Assembly: GCA_029251265.1 (NCBI GenBank)
Contig: JAQXDR010000195.1
Location: 1-35,931, forward strand
Source of the DNA: Pseudoprimorskyibacter sp.
Lineage (GTDB): Bacteria; Pseudomonadota; Alphaproteobacteria; Rhodobacterales; Rhodobacteraceae
Direction of reading: 5' to 3'
Length of the DNA stretch: 35,931 nucleotides
Positions 1 to 8,116 of this stretch are shown piece after piece. A program made the translations under genes and the position numbers. Below the pieces are notes generated by a model. That model ran no database searches. It was not told the origin of the DNA and worked only from the letters and a program-made list of their open reading frames with translations. Position 1 is the first letter of the stretch, and each line of letters starts with the position of its first letter.

Positions 1-1
1 A

Positions 2-178
2 CTAGGGCCACATCTATGGCGCTCCGATGGTCAAGAGTTCTACAAACTTCTCAGCTACAAAGACGACGTAGATCCCGAAGCCAAACTGGACGAATGGGAG
101 CGCTTTTATAACGTCCACCGACCGCATGGCGCACACAACGGAAATACGCCTCACGAAGCCCTAAGAGAAAAGTTATAA
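2..178 (+). CDS. IS transposase, C-terminal fragment (cut by window edge)
   Basis: A reading frame open from the window edge to TAA at 176-178 encodes 58 residues of the C-terminal part of a DDE/integrase-core transposase. The diagnostic stretch is DEWERFYNVHRPHGAHNG followed by TPHEALREKL, the typical end of IS481-like and IS3-like transposases (aromatic-rich FYN, then RPH, then G-x-TP-x-EAL). The catalytic DDE residues would lie upstream, outside the window, so I cannot say whether the element is intact. The first ten or so codons (before SDGQEFY) fit the family less well, which may mean a small lesion near position 20. It lies at the 3' side of the mevalonate operon and would mark a mobile junction there. 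The IS481 versus IS3 assignment is from memory of the family and is not certain. Confidence 0.72.
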   Translation, partial: LGPHLWRSDGQEFYKLLSYKDDVDPEAKLDEWERFYNVHRPHGAHNGNTPHEALREKL

Positions 179-214
179 TCGGGATCGCAATCCCACCTCT
201 AACCGTACGTTACA
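179..214. repeat. Possible terminal inverted repeat of the IS element
   Basis: Just after the transposase stop, the strand read backwards from 214 starts TGTAACGTACGGTTAGAGG, a TGT-initiated sequence of the kind found at ends of IS481-like elements. A short palindrome, GGGAT-CGCA-ATCCC, lies at 181-194. The partner end is outside the window, so the repeat and any target-site duplication cannot be confirmed. Confidence 0.25.
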
Positions 215-247
215 TAAATAACTCTTACTTACGTTCTAAAGAGTATT

Positions 248-272
248 CGCATTTCGGCACATTCGAAATGCG
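248..272 (-). terminator. Hairpin downstream of the mevalonate operon
   Basis: A perfect 9-bp stem (CGCATTTCG / CGAAATGCG) with a 7-nt loop lies 40 bp beyond the mvd stop codon in the direction of transcription. No clear T-run follows (AATACTCTTT), so it may be a weak intrinsic terminator or a 3'-end stabilising hairpin. Confidence 0.5.
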
Positions 273-311
273 CAACGCTTTGAATCTAAGTGCCGCGCCT
301 GAACACGGCTG

Positions 312-1328
312 CTAAACTCTGGTTTGCTGGGTGCAAAACCCGAATGGTTCAATGACTTGAACGTCTGGAAAGACTTCTTGAAGTGGCTCCGTCGACGCTT
401 CTAGGAAGAGTAATTTTATATTAGCGCCTGCGTCCATCGTCGCATAGGCCTGCAACCCATCCTGTCGTGCACGCCAAAGCCTTTCTAACACGGCCCAGCT
501 TTGCGCGTTCAGATAACTAAGGCTGGGTCGTGCCGCCATCATTGTTGCATGCATGGCAAGCGCGTTTGCTTCTGCAAGTTGGCCAAGGTGCACAAAATCA
601 TGGGCTATGATGGACGCTTCAATCTTGGCACAGTCGGCCTCAGCCGCTTCAGGCCAGCTTTGAAACAATGGGCTTGTTTCGGCCGTATGGTTCATTCCAT
701 TGCGCGACGACTGTGCCTTTGGCCCCGTATCAACTGCGACCACTCCAATCCGGAATTCGGGCCAGATCACATCCAGTGGACTTGCCAAACTATCATGGCC
801 GTCTTCAGCAATCCCCCGATCCCACCGCACAAATCCATGCCAGAGAGATCGGCACGCGCTGCCGCTGCCCAGACGGGCAATCATGCTTTGCTGGGGCAAG
901 CTTAACTCCAGTCCAAAAGCTCCATTCAGCGCCTGCGTCAAAGCTGCAAATCCGGACGCAGACGACGCGAGCCCCGCCGCCGTGGGCAAGCTATTTTCTG
1001 TTTTGATATGCAGGGGAATCTGCCGGTTCGCGCGAAACAGTCGAACAAATGCCAAAGCTTTGACCGCGAAACTATCGTCACATGGGACCTCCGCACCGTT
1101 CAGCCAAATACGATCACGGTCATCCGTGCTGGGTGCGACGGTGGTTTTTGTGCCCCAATCTGCCAAGGAGATCGACAAAGAGCTGTTCAACGGCAAATTG
1201 CGGTGTTTGTCTCGTTTGCCCCAGTATTTCGACAGCGCAATATTGCTTGGGGCATAAGAGGTAAATGTTTGTGGCAAGATCGCGCGCTCCATCGCGCATG
1301 TCACGAGTGTATGAGCGGCATTAGTCAT
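312..1328 (-). CDS. mvd: Diphosphomevalonate decarboxylase
   Basis: This 338-aa GHMP-kinase-fold enzyme carries out the ATP-dependent decarboxylation of mevalonate 5-diphosphate to isopentenyl diphosphate, the last step of the cytosolic mevalonate route. Visible motifs are YAPSNIALSKYWGKRD (residues 25-40), NLPLNSSLSISL (44-55), PTAAGLASSASGFAAL (115-130), GSGSACRSLWHGF (154-166) and TMDAGANIK (297-305), where D299 corresponds to the catalytic aspartate. Length and sequence closely resemble Paracoccus zeaxanthinifaciens Mvd as I remember it. Two positions differ from the common form: Cys in GSGSAC (usually Thr) and Ala in DAGAN (usually DAGPN). The ATG at 1328 is preceded by AAGGGG at good distance and overlaps the pmk stop by 8 bp. 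It is the last gene of the operon. Confidence 0.95.
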   Translation of the reverse strand: MTNAAHTLVTCAMERAILPQTFTSYAPSNIALSKYWGKRDKHRNLPLNSSLSISLADWGTKTTVAPSTDDRDRIWLNGAEVPCDDSFAVKALAFVRLFRANRQIPLHIKTENSLPTAAGLASSASGFAALTQALNGAFGLELSLPQQSMIARLGSGSACRSLWHGFVRWDRGIAEDGHDSLASPLDVIWPEFRIGVVAVDTGPKAQSSRNGMNHTAETSPLFQSWPEAAEADCAKIEASIIAHDFVHLGQLAEANALAMHATMMAARPSLSYLNAQSWAVLERLWRARQDGLQAYATMDAGANIKLLFLEASTEPLQEVFPDVQVIEPFGFCTQQTRV

Positions 1329-2232
1329 CTATTCTGACCCCTTCTGTTGCCAAATACACGGGCGTGAATCCCTCGGGCACAGATCCAAGTGCCAACACGC
1401 AGTCACCCAGCCCCGAGCCTGAAATTTTAGCGCCTAAGACGCCATGATGGGCTGCTGCATCCATTACCAGACGATCCAACACGCGGTCCGATACGCCCAG
1501 TTCTGCCATACAGACCTGAAATGCCGAGAGGTTATCGGCAAATGTGGCCCAATCGCGCGTCTGTGCGCTGTCGATTGCATACTCGGATAACAGGCCCATC
1601 CTACGATAAAGTTCTTTGTATTTGTCCGGATCCTGCGCCATGCGATCTGCGATCAGTGCCAGCACCTCCGAAGTCGGTGTCTTATAGCCTGCATAACACA
1701 ACGACAGTGCAGGCGGAGATGGCAACGGTTTGATCCACGCCGGCGATCCGATCTGATAGCCCACCATGCCGCCCATCAAACTGGCTGCCAGATCAGCGCC
1801 GCTTCCCCGCCCTTGAATATTGCGCACAATCGCGCAGGCATCCACATGCAGATCCTCAAGATCGTGCCCCCCATGCCCGACCCAATGTCGCAAACCTGCC
1901 AGCAATGCGACCGTCACAGCCGCAGATGATCCCAAGCCAAGGGTCGGATCGATTTCTGAACTGATGTTGATTGACAGGCCTGTCCGAAGCCGATCCTTGA
2001 CGTGTGACACGCAAGCCATGACAAACCGGTAAGGTCCCTTAAGGGATAATGCATCCAGAGGCGTGATCTGCGGATCAGCAATGTGCGAGTGAATTTCAAG
2101 ATTGCGGTCCCTACGCGATCGCAACGTTACCGTCAAACGCTGATCAATCGCCGCCACTATAGATTTTTTCCCATAAACAACCGCATGCTCTCCGGTCACC
2201 ATGATCGACCCAGGTGCCGAGACGCGGATCAC
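1321..2232 (-). CDS. pmk: Phosphomevalonate kinase
   Basis: A 303-aa GHMP kinase that phosphorylates mevalonate 5-phosphate to the diphosphate using ATP. Motifs run in the expected order: N-terminal APGSIMVTGEHAVVYG (residues 6-21), the glycine-rich ATP loop GLGSSAAVTVALL around residue 100, and the C-terminal AKISGSGLGDCVLAL around residue 270. Small Paracoccus-type Pmk proteins of about 300 aa have the same layout, including the YKTPTSEV stretch near residue 183, and this separates the gene from mvk. The start is a GTG whose bases overlap the mvk stop (GTGA), with AGGG upstream (CGGGACAGGGTCG), indicating translational coupling. Inference: assigned to Pmk rather than a second mevalonate kinase by position and resemblance to the P. 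zeaxanthinifaciens operon. Confidence 0.92.
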   Translation of the reverse strand: MIRVSAPGSIMVTGEHAVVYGKKSIVAAIDQRLTVTLRSRRDRNLEIHSHIADPQITPLDALSLKGPYRFVMACVSHVKDRLRTGLSINISSEIDPTLGLGSSAAVTVALLAGLRHWVGHGGHDLEDLHVDACAIVRNIQGRGSGADLAASLMGGMVGYQIGSPAWIKPLPSPPALSLCYAGYKTPTSEVLALIADRMAQDPDKYKELYRRMGLLSEYAIDSAQTRDWATFADNLSAFQVCMAELGVSDRVLDRLVMDAAAHHGVLGAKISGSGLGDCVLALGSVPEGFTPVYLATEGVRIDD

Positions 2233-3332
2233 CGACCCTGTCCCGAGGGCCGAACCGGGGCCGGACCAAACCCTGCACCCACTTGCGATATCTCAAGCGC
2301 AAACCAGTCGCGTTCCAGGCGTTTTGCCATCAGATTTTCGAAAGCCGCAGTATCCGTACAGTGCACCAAAACGGCCCCCCCATTATCGCCACGCACCGAT
2401 CCGGCCCCACAGATCTTTGCGGCGCCGCCCAGCTCTTCGACGGATGTAATAAGGTCGGCCGTTGCTTCTGGCACAACACCGATACGTTGCAGCAAGGCGT
2501 GATTTTCGCGAATGGCATCATCCGGATCACCCGAAAGCGCGTGATACAGAGACAAAGTACACGCTGCAAATGCATCCCAAAGCAATCGATCATGACCATG
2601 TGATGCGGCGACAGCACTGACACATTCCCCGGTCGAACTGGCTGGTACACCGTCTAAAACACAAAACCACCCTGCCCCAAAGCCAGAGTGCGACACGGGT
2701 GTGGCAATTTCATCCTGTACCAAAACACAGCCGCCATGAACAACAGTAGACGCGTCAATCGCGCCGGCGCGTCCGTGTTGCAATCGCTCACAAAAGCGCA
2801 CGCGGTCTATGCGGGCTATCGGGGTTTTGGGCCGGTTTAAAAGATGTTCAAACAAAATCGTCGTGGCTGCAATCGTCGCAGCAGATGATCCCAGACCTGC
2901 GCCGATCGGTAAATCCGAAATGCTTCCCAGTTGACCCGGGTGTGGAAGGTGGCCCACTGCGCCAATGCCTTTGACGGGGGCCTCCTGCAGCAGCATTGCA
3001 AGTGTATAGACTGCCAGATCATCCGGTCGAGTCAGAATTTTATGCACCGGCAGTTCGCCACGTGAAAATTGGTCAAACCGCTGATCCAGACCGCGCTTGA
3101 ACTGCGACAAAAGCTTGAGTGGATAGACCTCTCCCTGGGACAGCCCTTCGAAGGCCGTCCTCAATCCTTCCAAAACCCGAACCGGTTTGAACCAGACTTC
3201 GGCGTAACGGGTCAGTGCTGCCGCCAGTGCGGGCCCGCCATAGACAACGGAATGCTCGCCAGACAGGATCAGCTTGCCCGGAGCATATGCGCGGACTGTA
3301 TCAGTCCTTGACATAAAGACGCTGATGCTCAT
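2229..3332 (-). CDS. mvk: Mevalonate kinase
   Basis: A 367-aa GHMP kinase that converts (R)-mevalonate and ATP to mevalonate 5-phosphate. It shows the three family motifs: YAPGKLILSGEHSVVYG near residues 16-32, PIGAGLGSSAAT near the middle, and KICGAGSVRGDNGGAVL near the C-terminus. The last is a very specific match to the Paracoccus-type enzyme. Two starts are possible. The ATG at 3332 has AGGG five bases upstream and overlaps hcs by 32 bp. The ATG at 3314 (starting MSRTDTVRAYAPGK) would give a shorter overlap but lacks a clear ribosome site, so I prefer 3332. The stop overlaps the GTG start of pmk. Confidence 0.95.
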   Translation of the reverse strand: MSISVFMSRTDTVRAYAPGKLILSGEHSVVYGGPALAAALTRYAEVWFKPVRVLEGLRTAFEGLSQGEVYPLKLLSQFKRGLDQRFDQFSRGELPVHKILTRPDDLAVYTLAMLLQEAPVKGIGAVGHLPHPGQLGSISDLPIGAGLGSSAATIAATTILFEHLLNRPKTPIARIDRVRFCERLQHGRAGAIDASTVVHGGCVLVQDEIATPVSHSGFGAGWFCVLDGVPASSTGECVSAVAASHGHDRLLWDAFAACTLSLYHALSGDPDDAIRENHALLQRIGVVPEATADLITSVEELGGAAKICGAGSVRGDNGGAVLVHCTDTAAFENLMAKRLERDWFALEISQVGAGFGPAPVRPSGQGR

Positions 3333-4458
3333 TGAACCCTGCCAGCCGGAATTGACCTCGTGATTGTTTTGGCAGGGTCACGGCAGTGCCATCCCGTGGA
3401 TCTACCCGCTCCCAAAGCTCGGTATAACCGCTATAGCTGACAGCATCACGATGCTGCAACAGATCTGCATGCCGCGCAGTGTAGAGCCGGTCCCGGTATC
3501 CCGCCACGATCCGCCCTGAAAAAAATTCAGCCACTGCCCCAGACCCGTAACTGAACAAACCGATGGCCTGATCGGTCAAATCGTCCTGAGACGTCTCGAG
3601 GGTTGAAATCAGCGACAGATACAGGGAGGCCGCATAGCAATTCCCAACTTGGCGTGCGTAGGTCATGCCATCAGACGCAGCAGCAGCATCCGGCTTGGCG
3701 CCTGCATGTTTGGCAAGATGGCGATGCGCTTTTTCCCCCATCCGCGAAAATGGCAGATGATAACAAAAGCGCGTCAGATCCTCATACCTACGACCGCCAT
3801 TAGCCTGATAGTCGCGCCATGTGGACAGAACGGCATCCAGATATCGCAGCGCAGAGTATTTACCGTCAAACAAGGGGGTGCGCCGATAATTCGGACGCCA
3901 AAAATCCATAATATCTTCGGTATGGCAGCCCGTTTCCGGATCAATCTCCATCAAACCCGGATTGGCACAGACCAACATCGCCACAGCGGCGGCGCCTTGC
4001 GTGGGCTCACCCGAGGTATCGCGATCATACCGCGCCACATCAGATGCGATAACAAGCACCCGCGCGGTGGGTTTACGGGCAACATGACCACACGCCATCT
4101 GAAGCGCTGCCGTGGCCGAATAACAGGCCTGCTTCAGCTCTACCGCACGGCAATTCTCCGGTAAATTCAAAAGCCGGTGGACGTAAATCCCTGCTGCCTT
4201 TGACTGGTCAATTCCTGTCTCTGTTGCGAACAGGACAGTGTCGATCCCCTCAGCCCCGTGATCGTCGATCAAGACCTGTGCCGCCTCGGCGGCCATCGTC
4301 ACAATGTCTTCATCCGCACCGGGCATCGCAATTTTTTCTTGTCCGATCCCGCGCGAGAACTTACCCGGGTCAATCCCGTGATGTTCAGCCAGCTCCGATA
4401 GCGCAATATAGCGGTGTGGAACGTAGAAACTCATTGCATCAATGCCAATTTTGGTCAT
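3301..4458 (-). CDS. hcs: Hydroxymethylglutaryl-CoA synthase
   Basis: A 385-aa thiolase-fold enzyme that condenses acetyl-CoA with acetoacetyl-CoA to HMG-CoA. From the ATG at 4458 the catalytic residues fall where the bacterial family expects them: E80 (FATETG), C112 (ELKQACYSATA, the acyl-thioester cysteine) and H234 (FCYHLPFSRMGEKAH). They are each one position off the Staphylococcus aureus enzyme (E79, C111, H233). The reading frame is open further upstream to 4518, but that extension runs into fni. The 4458 ATG has GAGGG at proper spacing and gives the conserved N-terminus MTKIGIDAMSFYVP. It lies 11 bp after fni and overlaps mvk. Also called mvaS. Confidence 0.95.
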   Translation of the reverse strand: MTKIGIDAMSFYVPHRYIALSELAEHHGIDPGKFSRGIGQEKIAMPGADEDIVTMAAEAAQVLIDDHGAEGIDTVLFATETGIDQSKAAGIYVHRLLNLPENCRAVELKQACYSATAALQMACGHVARKPTARVLVIASDVARYDRDTSGEPTQGAAAVAMLVCANPGLMEIDPETGCHTEDIMDFWRPNYRRTPLFDGKYSALRYLDAVLSTWRDYQANGGRRYEDLTRFCYHLPFSRMGEKAHRHLAKHAGAKPDAAAASDGMTYARQVGNCYAASLYLSLISTLETSQDDLTDQAIGLFSYGSGAVAEFFSGRIVAGYRDRLYTARHADLLQHRDAVSYSGYTELWERVDPRDGTAVTLPKQSRGQFRLAGFNEHQRLYVKD

Positions 4459-4469
4459 GTCAGCCCTCG

Positions 4470-5510
4470 TTATCTCAGCAAACCAGTGTTGTTTTTCAGA
4501 GCTGCGCAATTTGCGCAACCCAACAGGAACATAGCCGTGCGGAATTCACGATCCAACCGGCAAATTACGTCAATTGTCGCCTGGGTTGACTGGCGTGCAG
4601 CCGACAGCAAAGGGGCCGCCAACCCGCAAACATCCGCGCCCAGAATAATTGCCTTGGCCATGTCTATGCCATTGCGTATACCGCCCGAGGCAATCAACAC
4701 CGCATCCTTTGGCAAAACCGACTGTGCGTCTTGGAGCGCTTCGACCGTTGTCAGACCCCAGTCTTGGAACACCAATCCCAAATCATCTGCGTCATCCGCG
4801 CGACGGTGGTATTCGATCCGGCTCCAGGATGTGCCGCCGCGTCCAGCCACATCGAAATGGCGCACACCTGCCTTCAATCCCAAACGGATGTCCGCAGCCG
4901 ACAAACCCGACCCCACCTCTTTGAACAGTAGAGGGACCGACATTTGCGGCACCAAATCCGTGATTGCGGCCGCCAATCCCGAAAAATCGCGATCACCTTC
5001 AGGCTGCACGGCCTCTTGCAAGGGATTGAGGTGAAGGTACAGGCCATCTGCCTGCAAGACATCAACAGCATCCTGACAATGCTGTGCCGTCAGCCCTGCG
5101 CGCAGCTGCACAGCCCCTATGTTTCCGATCAAGGGTGCGGTCGGTGCGAATTTACGTAAATCAAAGCTTTGGCCCGCAACAGGATTGGCAAACATCACAC
5201 GTTGGGAGCCAACCGCCATCGCGACGCCGCAGGCTTCCGCGGCTTCTGCCAAGGTCTGGTTGATCTTTAAAATCGCATCACCGCTGCCACCGGTCATGGA
5301 CGAAATCAACAAAGGAAACCGCATGGGTTTCCCCAGAAAATCTACCGAAGGATCAATCTCGTCGAGATGCAGCTCTGGCAGAGCTCTATGGGTCAGGTTT
5401 ATTCCATCAAACCCGCTTTGCGAGCGTTCAACACCGGGGTCATCCGCCAGAACCCGAAGATGATCCAGTTTGCGCCCCGCGACCGAGCGATCCACAGCCT
5501 CGTCCGACAT
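4470..5510 (-). CDS. fni: Isopentenyl-diphosphate delta-isomerase, type 2 (FMN)
   Basis: A 346-aa TIM-barrel flavoenzyme that interconverts IPP and DMAPP and uses FMN with NAD(P)H. Type-2 hallmarks are AGRKLDHLR at the N-terminus, PLLISSMTGGSG, VAMAVGSQRVMF, the catalytic-site stretch LHLNPLQEAVQPEGD, the phosphate-binding HFDVAGRGGTSWS and LIASGGIRNGIDMAKAIILGAD. The frame is open to 5606, but the ATG at 5510 shares its A with the mvaA stop (TGATG). It has GGAG seven bases upstream and gives the family N-terminus, so it is chosen. It is second in the operon, as in P. zeaxanthinifaciens, where it is called idi. Confidence 0.95.
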   Translation of the reverse strand: MSDEAVDRSVAGRKLDHLRVLADDPGVERSQSGFDGINLTHRALPELHLDEIDPSVDFLGKPMRFPLLISSMTGGSGDAILKINQTLAEAAEACGVAMAVGSQRVMFANPVAGQSFDLRKFAPTAPLIGNIGAVQLRAGLTAQHCQDAVDVLQADGLYLHLNPLQEAVQPEGDRDFSGLAAAITDLVPQMSVPLLFKEVGSGLSAADIRLGLKAGVRHFDVAGRGGTSWSRIEYHRRADDADDLGLVFQDWGLTTVEALQDAQSVLPKDAVLIASGGIRNGIDMAKAIILGADVCGLAAPLLSAARQSTQATIDVICRLDREFRTAMFLLGCANCAALKNNTGLLR

Positions 5511-6574
5511 CAACGCTCCAATTCCAGATGGGCTCGTATCAATTCGCCCGGGTTCGTCTGAGCCGCCAACAAGGATAGTTCGCCGCACAAAACCACACCC
5601 GCACAAATTCCCGCCAAACGGCGCGCATTGTCACCAGCAGGCCGGTCCTCTTTGCACCCTATCGCGGCAAGATGGTCTTCGACCATGGGGTTTCCTTTCC
5701 CCGCACCAACAGAGCCGACAATCAGGTTGGGCAATGTGCAGGAAAAATACAAATCGCCATCGCGGTCTTCACAATGAACAAATCCCTGACTTCCTTCGAT
5801 GATGTTCGCGGCGTCTTGGCCCGTCGCAAGATAAAACGCCAACAACATGTTCGCAAAATGGGCATTCGCACTGCGCAATGATCCCGCAAGGATTCCGCCC
5901 ATCAGATTTTTTTCCGTGTTGATCCTGACGACCTGCTCTGCCGTGGTGCGCAACATCCGCCGCAACAGGCGTTGGGGAATGTCGAGCTCTGCAACAACGT
6001 ATTTACCACGCCCCAGCAGTCCGTTCACAGCCGAAGGCTTTTTGTCAGCACACAGATTTCCAGATATCGACGCGTAACTTAGCGAAGGTTCCTGCCGAAG
6101 TATCCACGACAACACGGCATCGGCAGCTTTTGTGACCATGTTGTGTCCAGACGCATCACCCGTCGCACATTCCATCCGAATATACAGCAAATTACCGGCA
6201 ATCTGACGGTTTAGCTGCAACAATCGTGCGAACCGGCTCGTCGATCTTACGACGTCAGCAATGTCATCAAATCGTGCTTCGATCCGTTGCCACGCTGCAT
6301 GAGCTGACGCCGCATCCTGCGCGCGCACCATGATGGATCGTGTCATACGTTCATCAATCAAAGTCACGTTTATACCACCCGCGTGCCGTGACACCCCTGC
6401 CCCGCGCGCAGTGGAAGGCCACAAGGGGGTCTCGTAGGTGGTCATCGGCACACGCACCGGCCCATCGACAAGGTTGCCGCGAAATTGAATTGGTCCAACC
6501 CACTGGGTCGGAATTGGCGTCATATGCGTTTCAGCCTTACTCACGCGGCCTCTCATCCCTCGGCACTTAGCCAT
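5510..6574 (-). CDS. mvaA: HMG-CoA reductase, catalytic domain only
   Basis: A 354-aa soluble enzyme reducing HMG-CoA to mevalonate, without a membrane anchor. Numbered from the ATG at 6574, the catalytic residues appear as E48 (TYETPLW), K178 (CADKKPSAVN), D254 (TGQDAAN) and H349 (LIRAHLELER). This layout is that of class I-type reductases (human K691, D767, H866), with a GELSLL stretch before the final His. The dinucleotide-binding motif is GDASGHNM, with His where Met or Gln is usual. Start uncertain: no ribosome site precedes 6574. A GTG at 6544, preceded by GAGAGG, would give 344 aa, close to the roughly 340 aa I remember for the Paracoccus enzyme, and an ATG at 6523 is a further option. 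It is the first gene of the operon. NADPH preference is inferred from class only. Confidence 0.92.
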   Translation of the reverse strand: MAKCRGMRGRVSKAETHMTPIPTQWVGPIQFRGNLVDGPVRVPMTTYETPLWPSTARGAGVSRHAGGINVTLIDERMTRSIMVRAQDAASAHAAWQRIEARFDDIADVVRSTSRFARLLQLNRQIAGNLLYIRMECATGDASGHNMVTKAADAVLSWILRQEPSLSYASISGNLCADKKPSAVNGLLGRGKYVVAELDIPQRLLRRMLRTTAEQVVRINTEKNLMGGILAGSLRSANAHFANMLLAFYLATGQDAANIIEGSQGFVHCEDRDGDLYFSCTLPNLIVGSVGAGKGNPMVEDHLAAIGCKEDRPAGDNARRLAGICAGVVLCGELSLLAAQTNPGELIRAHLELER

Positions 6575-6982
6575 TTTTTACAGCGCTCAAGGCACGCCGT
6601 TCAAGTCGGTCTTGTGCTTTTGCGATGGCCCTCTGAAAGGAAAAAACCAGCGAGAAAACACCTTCTCTTAAAGAAGAGTTACAATGACAACGGCTCGTTG
6701 TCCATGCAAGCCTTACAGTCAATGTGTCAGAAAAATTAGACAGTGACCAGCCTGTCGCTGATTTATCTGTATTTGCTTAATGGTGTGGAAGATCGCGGCA
6801 TTCACGCGTGTGCCCGCTGCAATTACACCTAGAGGCTTGATGCGATTTAGCCAAGCCTTTGAACGCAAAAAGTTCCAAATGCCCGATTTTACGGCGTAAT
6901 ATAATTTTTTTAGTAGCTAGTAAATTTTTTTATTGACGGCAGGCGAACGAAGCGCGCAGGCTGACCACGAGGAGAAAACAAA
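6575..6982. other. 408-bp divergent intergenic region between mva and cof operons
   Basis: No protein-coding or RNA gene is recognisable. The stretch must hold the minus-strand promoter of the mevalonate operon and the plus-strand promoter of the F420 operon. It becomes markedly A+T-rich at 6895-6932. An imperfect hairpin (CTCTT-AAAG-AAGAG) lies near 6665-6678. No promoter for the mva side could be picked out with confidence. Confidence 0.6.
6895..6938 (+). promoter_or_regulatory. Putative promoter/operator of the F420 operon
   Basis: A TATAAT hexamer is at 6900-6905, without a good -35 box 17 bp upstream. It is followed by a 16-bp near-palindrome, TTTAGTAGCTAGTAAA (6909-6924, one mismatched pair), and TTGACG at 6933-6938. 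The palindrome sits where a repressor would block transcription from the TATAAT. The A+T tracts (TTTTTTT twice) may be an UP-element or bend. All of this is inference from pattern. Confidence 0.35.
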
Positions 6983-8116
6983 ATGTCGCACGATGCATGG
7001 ACCGCGCAGACGCTTGATAAGATGCCGACGGCTGAAATCATGGCTTTGGCCTCTGCGCGTCGCGACGCACATTGGGGACGTAGGGTCACATATTCACGCA
7101 AGGTCTTTGTGCCACTGACCAACATGTGCAGGGATACCTGTTCTTATTGTACATTTGTAAAGCACCCGTCAGACCCGGCTGCACAAATCATGACCCCCGA
7201 TCAGGTACTTGCAGAGGCGCGCAAAGGCGAGGCACAGGGCTGCAAGGAGCTTTTGTTCAGCCTTGGTGAAAAACCAGAGTTGCGCTATGCGACCGCGCGT
7301 CAGGCGCTCAAACATCTGGGCTACGACAAAATGACCGATTATCTGGCGGACATGTGCGCCTTGGTCTTGCGCGAGACGTCGCTTCTGCCACATGTGAATG
7401 CGGGCACATTGGCCGAAGACGAAATTGCGCGACTTCGCCCCGTTGCGGCGTCAATGGGGATGATGTTGGAAACCATCAGTCGGCGCCTGACCCGCCCCGG
7501 AATGCCGCATCATGCATGTCCTGACAAAGTCCCTTTGCAGAGACTTCGGACATTAGACCGAACAGGTGCACAGGCTGTGCCGTTTACGACCGGGTTACTG
7601 ATCGGTATCGGCGAGACATGGGATGAACGGATAGAAGCGCTTCAGGCCATAAACGCGGCTCATGAACGGCACGGTCATATTCAAGAAGTTATTATCCAGA
7701 ATTTCCAGCGTAAGCCGGATATTGCCATGGCAAAACACCCTGAGCCTGCTTTGGACGATATGCTGCGCACGATTGCGGCGGCGCGATTGATCTTGTCGCC
7801 AGATATCAGCCTTCAGGCACCGCCCAATCTGCACAAGCGGCACGTGGCCTATCTACAGGCGGGAATTAATGACTGGGGCGGCATCAGCCCTGTTACAATT
7901 GACTATATCAATCCCGGCCATGATTGGCCCGAAATCACCAAATTGGCCGACGGCTGTGCGCAATCCGGTTTTGATCTATGCGAACGCCTGACGGTCTATC
8001 CACGTTTCATATCCGCGCGCAGTGCTTATCTGGACCCCGGTCTCGCTGCGCGGATTGCGGCCATGGCACGCGGCGACGGTTTGGCCCGTTCCCAACAGCT
8101 GGAGGCAGCAGAATGA
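6983..8116 (+). CDS. cofG: 7,8-didemethyl-8-hydroxy-5-deazariboflavin (FO) synthase, subunit CofG
   Basis: A 377-aa radical-SAM enzyme catalysing the second half of FO formation, closing the deazaflavin ring on the CofH product. The iron-sulfur motif is C49-x3-C53-x2-C56 (MCRDTCSYCTF), followed by the family-typical CKELLFSLGEKPE, HVNAGTL and a C-terminal WGGISPVTIDYINPG. It is a separate polypeptide, as in archaea and cyanobacteria, not the fused FbiC of actinobacteria. The ATG at 6983 has GAGGAG eight to nine bases upstream. Its stop overlaps cofH by ATGA, so it heads a tightly coupled operon. A short segment around residues 165-185 (ISRRLTRPGMPHHACPDK) fits the normal CofG pattern. Confidence 0.95.
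   Translation: MSHDAWTAQTLDKMPTAEIMALASARRDAHWGRRVTYSRKVFVPLTNMCRDTCSYCTFVKHPSDPAAQIMTPDQVLAEARKGEAQGCKELLFSLGEKPELRYATARQALKHLGYDKMTDYLADMCALVLRETSLLPHVNAGTLAEDEIARLRPVAASMGMMLETISRRLTRPGMPHHACPDKVPLQRLRTLDRTGAQAVPFTTGLLIGIGETWDERIEALQAINAAHERHGHIQEVIIQNFQRKPDIAMAKHPEPALDDMLRTIAAARLILSPDISLQAPPNLHKRHVAYLQAGINDWGGISPVTIDYINPGHDWPEITKLADGCAQSGFDLCERLTVYPRFISARSAYLDPGLAARIAAMARGDGLARSQQLEAAE

Noticed and set aside
7978-8112. In-frame 45-codon extension of cofH upstream of 8113
   Set aside because: It lies wholly inside cofG. The ATG at 8113 has GGAGG upstream and the ATGA overlap typical of this operon.
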